Shown piece after piece: positions 5,482 to 12,320 of a stretch of 12,320 nucleotides of DNA. Positions within the stretch are counted from its first letter, which is position 1. Each line of letters starts with the position of its first letter. Position numbers and translations under genes: made by a program. The notes under the pieces were generated by a model. The model saw only the letters and a list, made by a program, of their open reading frames with translations, searched no databases and had not been told where the DNA came from. The DNA comes from Anaerolineae bacterium (GTDB lineage: Bacteria; Chloroflexota; Anaerolineae; 4572-78; J111): contig JAGRCC010000539.1 in assembly GCA_020433785.1 (NCBI GenBank), positions 1-12,320 on the forward strand. Direction: 5' to 3'.

Positions 5482-7440
5482 TCATTCCGTGGCCGGATGA
5501 CATTTGAGAATAAGCCGATAACCCACGCCTCTGATGTTTTCGATGTATTGGTATGAGTCATCGCCGTCCGGTTGCAGTCGATCGCGCACTCGTCTGACTA
5601 AACTTTGAATATTATTGTAATCGCGCAATCGCTCATAATCGCCCCACACGCCTTTGCCGATCATGGCAAACGTACAGAGCGAGTCCCGGGGCTGCTCCAC
5701 GGCCTGGCGATACAACACCGTTAACAATTTGTATTCCGTTTCGGCTAAGGTGAGCCACTGGCCTTCGAGCCAGACATCATAGCCTAACTTCTGCTCATCG
5801 AGCCAGGGACTGTGCGGTTTATCGTATTGGGGCGGGTCGGGGCTGAGATTGTGGCAAATTTCCCGCGCGGAGTCCAGGGCATGCAAAAAACGGGCCAATT
5901 CACTGCTGCGGTAGTAAATCTCAGGCTCATAGCCATTGATGACCTTAAGCGTGCGCAGCAGCAGCCCGATTTGGTACAACGACCGCGAGTAATTCAATTT
6001 TTGGAGGGCGTACCACCGTATGTGACGAATAACCGTCAGCGCTTTTTGAATTTCGGGGTTCAAATCAACCGAATCCGGGTCCGTTTCCGCCTCGACCTCA
6101 GCTAGCAGATATTCTTCCAACTGCCGGCGTTCATGATGCGGCAGGTCGCCGATCAAGGTGAATTTCACCAAAATTTCCAGATCGATGAAATCTTGAAGCA
6201 GCGGGCCTTGGCTAAGCCCCCCAAAGTCGATTAACCACGACCGGTCTCGCCAATCAACCAAAATCGTGTCGCCGCTCAGGCGTTTATGGGTGACGCCGTA
6301 TCGAATTGAAGCTTCAATGGGAATAGTGCCCTCAATTAAGCCGATCAACAGCGTTAGGGACGTGTCATCGAAGCGGGGCAAATTATTCACCAACGCGTGG
6401 GTCTGAAGGGCGTTAATGCGCCCGGTCAGCGCCGATGGCGCCAGGATCTCGTGCTCGTTAAAGAAATAAGCCCAAATCACAGCCACAGCCGAGTCAGTTT
6501 CTTCGAATTTTACATTCTGTTGGTGATAGCGAGCCAAGGTGCGGCCAAATAGCGTGGTTAAAACCGCCACAATCTTTTCGGGCGAGTTGTACCGGTAAAA
6601 TTCCGCCAACGGCACCACCTTTTCCAACTCAGCGTCGGTTAACGTGTAGGCCACAGCCGCATAGCGTGTGGTTTCAATTCGTTGTTTGAACAATTTGGCG
6701 GTTGCGCCCTCGGTGGCCATACGGGGCGCAAATTTTTCGTGAGATTCGTCTTCGTCTTGGATGGCCCGGCGCAAACCGCAGGTCACCACCAATCGAACCG
6801 GCACGCTTTCCGGGAAAAAGGAAAAAACAGCCAGCGTCACTTTATGATGACCGGCCGCGATCAGTCGATGCAGGTTGATTTGCCGGCTGCGATGGAAAAG
6901 GCAGCAAAACAGATCGTCTAATTCGTCAATCCGGGCCGGCAGCAGCTCATTATCAAGGTCCGGCTCGATTAACGTCACCAGATGGGCCAGCGACACCAGC
7001 TGATTTTGATCACGGCGGATATCGAGCTGCCAGTTCAGGCGAACGTGTTCGTTAAACACGCGCTCGACCGCTTCTAGAATCGCCTCAATCCCTTCCGCCT
7101 TGCCGATAAAATTTACGGCCGGCGGCAAGCTATCCAGGCGCGGGCCTAACGCTTCGCGGGCCAATTCAAAACTGGGGTGAGCCGTTAAGATGATTTTGGG
7201 AATAGGCCGGTACGCTTCTTGCTGGGCCAACAGTAACCCGCTAATATCCTGCCCATCGTCATCATCTTCCATCCGGATATCTAAAATGATCAAATGCACG
7301 TGCTGCGCCGCCAGTTTGGCTTCAGCCTCAGCTAGTGAGTAGGCGCGATAAACCCGATAATCGGCGGCTTCGAGTAAACGGGCGTGCACATCAAGATAAC
7401 TGGCTGAATTATCAACGAAAAGAATACGCTTCTGTTTCAA
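5482..7440 (-). CDS. Response regulator: receiver, kinase-like (probable pseudokinase) domain, OmpR-type winged helix
   Basis: This 652-residue transcription factor is paired with the upstream sensor kinase. Residues 1-125 are a receiver: phospho-acceptor D54 in IILDIRM, D10 in the acidic pocket, T86 and K114. Residues about 200-500 resemble the aminoglycoside-phosphotransferase/kinase-like fold, including a motif block at 384-406 (THKRLSGDTILVD...WLIDF). Aligned with the usual HGDLHxxNILVD...IDF, the catalytic Asp is R387 and the metal-binding Asn is T392, while the second Asp (D405) remains. The N-lobe lysine position also appears changed (T220). Residues about 547-648 are an OmpR/PhoB winged helix (LTLAETEYKLL, NNIQSLVRRVRDRL, IRGVGYRL). 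Typical family members are about 230 residues, so the insert of some 400 is exceptional. The start is TTG at 7440, overlapping the kinase stop (TTGA), with AAGGTGAG upstream, implying translational coupling. Confidence 0.9.
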   Translation of the reverse strand: MKQKRILFVDNSASYLDVHARLLEAADYRVYRAYSLAEAEAKLAAQHVHLIILDIRMEDDDDGQDISGLLLAQQEAYRPIPKIILTAHPSFELAREALGPRLDSLPPAVNFIGKAEGIEAILEAVERVFNEHVRLNWQLDIRRDQNQLVSLAHLVTLIEPDLDNELLPARIDELDDLFCCLFHRSRQINLHRLIAAGHHKVTLAVFSFFPESVPVRLVVTCGLRRAIQDEDESHEKFAPRMATEGATAKLFKQRIETTRYAAVAYTLTDAELEKVVPLAEFYRYNSPEKIVAVLTTLFGRTLARYHQQNVKFEETDSAVAVIWAYFFNEHEILAPSALTGRINALQTHALVNNLPRFDDTSLTLLIGLIEGTIPIEASIRYGVTHKRLSGDTILVDWRDRSWLIDFGGLSQGPLLQDFIDLEILVKFTLIGDLPHHERRQLEEYLLAEVEAETDPDSVDLNPEIQKALTVIRHIRWYALQKLNYSRSLYQIGLLLRTLKVINGYEPEIYYRSSELARFLHALDSAREICHNLSPDPPQYDKPHSPWLDEQKLGYDVWLEGQWLTLAETEYKLLTVLYRQAVEQPRDSLCTFAMIGKGVWGDYERLRDYNNIQSLVRRVRDRLQPDGDDSYQYIENIRGVGYRLILKCHPATE

Positions 7441-10400
7441 TGGGCGCTCACCTTTGGTCGGTCAATCACGGTTGTTTCCACCGGCAGCGTAATCACCACG
7501 GTCGTGCCCCGGTCGGTGGTGGTATCGATGTCAATATCACCGCGATACGTTTGAAAAATCGTCTTGGCCAGCATTAAACCGATGCCGGAGCCTTTACTGC
7601 CCTCCGGTTTGTCGACTGGTTGTTTAAATAGCTTGGTGCGCAGCGATTCCGGAATACCGGGGCCGGTATCTTCGATCAATACCTCAATTTTCCGATCGAT
7701 CAGGCGGGTGGTCAGCGTTATTTGCTGTTCCGGCGAATTGGCCAGTTCCATGGCGTGAACCGCATTATCAATGATCAATTCAAAGCCGCGCCGCAGCCAT
7801 TCCTGGCTGGCCCGCACCGTGGCCACATTATCCAGGTCCGTTGCCAGGTTTAATTGTAAAGCGACCGCTTGATACCGGATTTGTCGCCAGCGACGTTCCA
7901 AATAGGTTCTGATGGTTTCATTTATCCGCAAGGAGTTGATCGCATCCTCGTACGACAGCGGCGCGGTAATGGGAATATCTTTGATGCCATTAATCACCGC
8001 GTCTAACTGTTCGAGCTGCTGCTCGATTTCCGCCGTTTGCTGGGCTTTGGGCAGCAGCGTTTTCAGCCAAGCCACATGCCCCTTGGCCGTGCCGACTTCA
8101 CGTTTGATATTGTGCCCCCAGGTCGTGCTGACCATCCTAATCCAATCCACCGCCGTGTGCGTGCCGATAAATCCTTTGATCTGCTTCATTTCTTCGTATT
8201 GGCGGGCTCGATCGATGGCCACGGCAAATTGGCCGGCTAAAATCTCAAGCAGCGCGATTTCTCGCTCAGAAAAGTGTTTGGGCGACTTACTGCGAACACA
8301 CAGCGCGCCGATAGCATCATTTTGGCTTAAAAGCGGCACGCCCAAGAGGGCGCGGTAGCCTTGCTGAGAAAGGACGGGATTAGCCTGGGTATTTTGTTGA
8401 GTATCCACAATAATAACGGGTTTGCGTTGTTCAATGATTTTTCGAGTAAGACCATTGGTTCGAACTTGGGGCGAGTAGAGCTGTAGCCCCTGATGGACAT
8501 TAACTTTAAACCCGTGCGTAATTTCCTCCTGTTGAGCATCCCAAAATAAAACACCGCCTTCATAGGTATCGGTCAGTCTTATGGCCTCAGTTAGAACCAG
8601 TTTCAAAACCTCGCTAAGTTCCGACGTGCCGGCCAGCGATACGGCGACTTGCCGCAAAATATTGGCTTCCTTTAGCTGTTCCGTGGTGTCCTGATACAGT
8701 TGGGCGTTAATAATGGCGTTGGCCAACTGATCAGCCATAATTTGCAGCGTAGCCACATCCTCATCGCCCCAATCGCCGAACGACGTGCTTTGCACATCGA
8801 GTACGCCGATAACTTCGCCGCGCACCATCAGGGGAAAGGCCATTTCGGCTCGGGTCAGCGGCAGCGTCGGAATATAATGAAGGTCGCGGCTGACATCGGG
8901 AGCCAGATGGGCTTGGCCTGATTGAGCCACCGTCCCAATAATTCCTTGGCCAACGGCTAATGAATAGCCCCCATTCAACCGGGCTCTGTTGGCCGGATAT
9001 ACGGCCTGAAGTTCAAGCCGTTCCCGTTTTTTATCGAAAAGAAACACCCCGGTATGATAAAAGCCAAAACTACCGGTGATCAACCGTCCGGTTTCAGTCA
9101 ACAGCTTGTCAATCTCCAAAATGGCCGTCGTATGCCGGGCTACTTGAGCGGCGGTACTCAACAGTTTGGCTTTGCGCTGTGTTTCTTCAAATAAGGCGGC
9201 ATTTTGAATAGCAACGCTGGCCTGGTCGGCTAACGCTTCCAGCGCCCGCAGATGTTCATTATCAAAGGCGTGGTAACGATGGTCTTCGACATCAATCACC
9301 CCGATGACCCGCGCGCCGGATTTGATCGGCACCGCGATTTCAGAACGGGTTTCGGGATCATATCTGATATAATGTTCGTTCAACGTCACATCGTTAACCA
9401 AATGCGATTTTTGCCGGGTCGCGGTAAGGCCGACAATCCCAATTCGGCCGTTTTGAGATAAATCGATATTACCAATCGATTGTTTCAGTCGTTCCAAATG
9501 ATTGGGCGGATAGGCGGCTACAAACTGGAGTTGACGATGATTAAGCCGGGCCAGATGGCTTGAGCGCGTCCCCCCGGTCAATTGACAAGCCTGCCGGACA
9601 ATAATCGACAGCACTTGCCCGGAATCCAGCGTACTATTCAACGCCTGACCGGCTTCATACAGCGTTTCCTGAATTCTAACCCGTTTCTCAATCCGTTTGA
9701 AGAGCTGCGCATTGCGAATGGCCACCGCCGCCTGATTGGCAAACAGTTTGATATTATTGAGCTCATCATCGGTAAAACTGTGGGGGCTTCGATAACTAAC
9801 AATAAGTACCCCCACTTTTATGCTTCTAACCGTCAGGGGCAGCCCGACCGAAGAGCGAATTCCTTCGGATTTAGCAAACGTATCGTTCATAATCGCATCC
9901 GCGCCCCGATTTTCGGCGATATGAAGCCGGTCAAGCGCTAAAATTCGATGGATCGTCGATTGTCGGGATTGGCCTGCGGCTGAAATTTTATGACTATATC
10001 TGACGCCGATCATGGTCTGCGGGAAATCGAAATCGTCGGTTTCCGGGTCAAAGGGATACAGGGTGACCACATCAGCGCCCAGAATATCTTGGGTTTGTGT
10101 CACAATGGCTTTAAGGGTGCTGGCTAAATCGCCCACCACGGTAACCTCGGCTACCGCGCGCGCCGCGTTGCGCGTTTGCCGCACCTGTTCCAATAACTTC
10201 GCATTTCTCAGCGCCAAAGCCGCGTGATTGGCAAACAGCACCGCGGCCTCATATTCTCTATCTGAGAAATCACGCCGATTTTCAAAGTTAACATACAGCA
10301 CACCCAGCGACTCGCCCCCCACGCGCAAAGAAATGCCCTGAAAACTTTGCGCTTTAATTTGCTCCAGAAAACGATGAGTGGTTTTGCCCAAAAAATGGTA

Positions 10401-12320
10401 ATTTTCCCGGTCCGAAACATTTTTGACCCCCACCCAGGCCGTCTCCATAATGGTGTGGGCTGTACCGCCCTGGCGAGGCTCTACTTTTTGAAATAGGTTC
10501 CAAGAATCGAGCGTGATGCCGTCAGCCACGGCTTTTTCTCGCAGAAAGCGATTTTGGGCGGCATCGTACGGCAAAATGACAGCGGAGTCGGCGTGCAGCA
10601 CTTCGCGGGCGCTGCACACGATTTGTTTCAAAACATCTTGCAAACTGGCCACCCCGGCCAACGCTTCAGCCGCGCGGCGCATATATTCCAGCTCTTTTAT
10701 CCGCCGGGCGCTGTCGAAAGCGATGGCGGCTTGATTGACGTAGAGTTGCAGGGCTTCAACTTCGGCTTTAGCGAAGCGGCGAGGCTGATTATAATGAATC
10801 CACATGACCCCAATCCGCTGGCCTTCAACCGCCACCGGAAAACACAAGGCGGCCTTGATATTGGGCGAAAAGACGCTGGGATTAATCCGGTGCTGTTCCT
10901 TGGCTACATCTTCGATGACGGCATAATGGCCGGTCTGCATCACTTTCATCGAAAGCCCCTTGGGCCGGATAACATCCTTGATATCAACCTGCTCATCCGT
11001 GCCCACGCTCACCTGCCGCAGTGGATCGCTCAAAATCAGGCTGGCGCCATTGGCATCGGCGGCGACGCAGGCCAATTCCAAAATATCACGCAGCACCTTA
11101 TCCGAATCGTGCGATAATACCAAAGCATTGCTCGCTTCGAAAAAGGAACTCAATCGTTCGGTCGCCACCCGCGTTTCATGCAGCAGCCGCGTATTATCGA
11201 TGGCGATAGCGGCCGTATTGGCAAAAGTTAAGATTAATTCAATCTCGGCTTCATTAATGCCGGCCCGGGTAAACTTATTGTCGGCCACTAAAACGCCAAT
11301 CGGTTGGTCTCTGGCCCATAGGGGGACCACAATGAGCGGTCGGGCCGGTTTAAAGGCCTCCACAAACGCAGCGGGTACGCTCTGGGGCGATGTCTCCGTC
11401 AGCAGCACATAGTTGCCCTGCAACACCGCTTGCGAGAAAACATCGCCGCCGATAGGGTCTACCGGCAGCTGTAACCGGCGAGTATGATCATTGATCGGCG
11501 TTGACGGCAATTGATCGCCTTCCAGCGCGCTCAAAAATTGGGCAAAATCCGGCAGCCCTTCGGCTACGGCTTGTTCCCAGTCGGCGTGGGCCGCGGCGGG
11601 GTCGATGTGGCCGATGCCCATCCGTCCCACCAAATTTTCGCGCGATTCGTCTAATAAGAACAAGGCCGCCCGATTAAACCCCAACCCGTACCCGGCCGTG
11701 ACGCCGGTCAGCACCACGTGCAATATTCGATCTAAATCTTGCGACGCCTGAATATAATCGCTAATTTTATGCAGCACATCCAGCTGGGCCGCGTAATGTT
11801 TAACCGCTTTGTGCGCTTCCGAATTGCCCACGGCAATGGCCACCTGATTGGCAAAGGTTTGGCACAATTCCACCTCCTCCGAGGTAAAATGGCGCGTCCG
11901 GCCAATGGCATCCAGGCTAAACGAGCCGATCACCCGCTCTTGCAGCACCATCGGCACAATTAAGATCGATCGGATATCAAATCGCTCGAACACCGCCCCC
12001 ACCGGCCCCAACGCGGCTTTATCCGTTATTTCCGACAAAACTATCGGCTCCCGGCGGGCAATCAACCGCTCTTCCAGCGCAACCCCTTTAACTTGGATCT
12101 CGATGCCGTTGGTGCCGATGGGCGGGTACTCGGCTGTCACCCGGCCGCGCTCATAATGCGGCGCATCGAACAACACCAGCCCGCTGTGGTCGGCTTTAAT
12201 CAAATCGACCGCGGCCTGGCACACTAGCGCCAAAATCTTATCCACGTCCAACGTTGAATTGAGCGACGTAGACACCCGCTGAATAACTTCCAGATTGCGC
12301 GCCCGCCGCTCGGCTTGCTG
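7437..12320 (-). CDS. Multi-GAF sensor histidine kinase (5'-partial, runs off the window)
   Basis: The frame is open to the right edge: codons before the GTG at 12275 read QQAERRARNLEVIQR, a coiled linker typical between GAF domains. The true start is therefore outside the window and 1627 residues are visible. Counting from that GTG, eight GAF domains lie at about 1-150, 170-360, 375-522, 532-692, 705-855, 870-1025, 1038-1192 and 1202-1355. Each ends in a repeated FANQ/ADQ-AxAIxNA-type helix. The kinase core follows: probable phospho-acceptor H1388 in WGHNIKRE, N-box N1504 (IIDNAVHAM), G1 box DTGPG (1536-1540), G2 box GSGIGL (1562-1567). No membrane span is seen, so it is probably cytosolic and senses ligands, redox state or light through its GAF domains. 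It presumably phosphorylates D54 of the regulator encoded immediately downstream, with a 4-base overlap. None of the GAF domains shows an obvious, decisive chromophore cysteine. Confidence 0.93.
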   Translation of the reverse strand, partial: QQAERRARNLEVIQRVSTSLNSTLDVDKILALVCQAAVDLIKADHSGLVLFDAPHYERGRVTAEYPPIGTNGIEIQVKGVALEERLIARREPIVLSEITDKAALGPVGAVFERFDIRSILIVPMVLQERVIGSFSLDAIGRTRHFTSEEVELCQTFANQVAIAVGNSEAHKAVKHYAAQLDVLHKISDYIQASQDLDRILHVVLTGVTAGYGLGFNRAALFLLDESRENLVGRMGIGHIDPAAAHADWEQAVAEGLPDFAQFLSALEGDQLPSTPINDHTRRLQLPVDPIGGDVFSQAVLQGNYVLLTETSPQSVPAAFVEAFKPARPLIVVPLWARDQPIGVLVADNKFTRAGINEAEIELILTFANTAAIAIDNTRLLHETRVATERLSSFFEASNALVLSHDSDKVLRDILELACVAADANGASLILSDPLRQVSVGTDEQVDIKDVIRPKGLSMKVMQTGHYAVIEDVAKEQHRINPSVFSPNIKAALCFPVAVEGQRIGVMWIHYNQPRRFAKAEVEALQLYVNQAAIAFDSARRIKELEYMRRAAEALAGVASLQDVLKQIVCSAREVLHADSAVILPYDAAQNRFLREKAVADGITLDSWNLFQKVEPRQGGTAHTIMETAWVGVKNVSDRENYHFLGKTTHRFLEQIKAQSFQGISLRVGGESLGVLYVNFENRRDFSDREYEAAVLFANHAALALRNAKLLEQVRQTRNAARAVAEVTVVGDLASTLKAIVTQTQDILGADVVTLYPFDPETDDFDFPQTMIGVRYSHKISAAGQSRQSTIHRILALDRLHIAENRGADAIMNDTFAKSEGIRSSVGLPLTVRSIKVGVLIVSYRSPHSFTDDELNNIKLFANQAAVAIRNAQLFKRIEKRVRIQETLYEAGQALNSTLDSGQVLSIIVRQACQLTGGTRSSHLARLNHRQLQFVAAYPPNHLERLKQSIGNIDLSQNGRIGIVGLTATRQKSHLVNDVTLNEHYIRYDPETRSEIAVPIKSGARVIGVIDVEDHRYHAFDNEHLRALEALADQASVAIQNAALFEETQRKAKLLSTAAQVARHTTAILEIDKLLTETGRLITGSFGFYHTGVFLFDKKRERLELQAVYPANRARLNGGYSLAVGQGIIGTVAQSGQAHLAPDVSRDLHYIPTLPLTRAEMAFPLMVRGEVIGVLDVQSTSFGDWGDEDVATLQIMADQLANAIINAQLYQDTTEQLKEANILRQVAVSLAGTSELSEVLKLVLTEAIRLTDTYEGGVLFWDAQQEEITHGFKVNVHQGLQLYSPQVRTNGLTRKIIEQRKPVIIVDTQQNTQANPVLSQQGYRALLGVPLLSQNDAIGALCVRSKSPKHFSEREIALLEILAGQFAVAIDRARQYEEMKQIKGFIGTHTAVDWIRMVSTTWGHNIKREVGTAKGHVAWLKTLLPKAQQTAEIEQQLEQLDAVINGIKDIPITAPLSYEDAINSLRINETIRTYLERRWRQIRYQAVALQLNLATDLDNVATVRASQEWLRRGFELIIDNAVHAMELANSPEQQITLTTRLIDRKIEVLIEDTGPGIPESLRTKLFKQPVDKPEGSKGSGIGLMLAKTIFQTYRGDIDIDTTTDRGTTVVITLPVETTVIDRPKVSAH

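Noticed and set aside
10554..11117. 187-residue plus-strand ORF opposite the kinase gene
   Set aside because: Lies wholly antisense to verified GAF domains; no independent start signal or domain features.
7437..12275. GTG at 12275 as the true start of the kinase
   Set aside because: The frame continues open to the window edge with a linker-like sequence and the GTG falls inside the first helix pattern; no ribosome site precedes it.

Overview
The window looks like a stretch of bacterial chromosome with every credible gene on the minus strand. Base composition is moderate (about half G+C in genes, A+T-rich between them). The most likely host is a Chloroflexota member, for example an Anaerolineae or Caldilineae relative. 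That is an inference from gene style: a very long soluble multi-GAF histidine kinase, a response regulator carrying a phosphotransferase-like middle domain, and an acidic secreted M16 peptidase. No rRNA, marker gene or database search supports it here.

In transcription order (high to low coordinates) there are three blocks. Block 1 (12320 to 5482) is a two-component pair. The sensor kinase has at least eight GAF domains and a C-terminal histidine-kinase core, and it runs off the right edge of the window. Its stop codon overlaps the TTG start of a 652-residue response regulator built as receiver, kinase-fold domain and OmpR-type winged helix. The kinase-fold domain appears to have lost its catalytic residues.

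Block 2 (5152 to 3202, after a 329-base gap with an inverted repeat and a small palindrome) is a compact cluster of poorly known genes. It holds a 40-residue single-span membrane peptide, a short membrane-anchored SPFH/Band-7 protein, a 148-residue orphan and a 122-residue orphan. A 137-bp palindromic dispersed-type repeat sits between the last two. The block ends at a clear intrinsic terminator at 3150-3178.

Block 3 (3023 to 132) is a secreted two-domain M16 zinc peptidase, probably transcribed on its own. An imperfect hairpin lies downstream of it near the left edge.

The sensor presumably integrates small-molecule or redox signals through its GAF domains and phosphorylates the regulator. 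The regulator's DNA targets are unknown, but the gap between it and the SPFH cluster contains operator-like symmetry, so local control of block 2 is a testable idea. The two most novel-looking items are the receiver/pseudokinase/winged-helix regulator and the SPFH cluster with its tiny membrane peptide and two orphan proteins.
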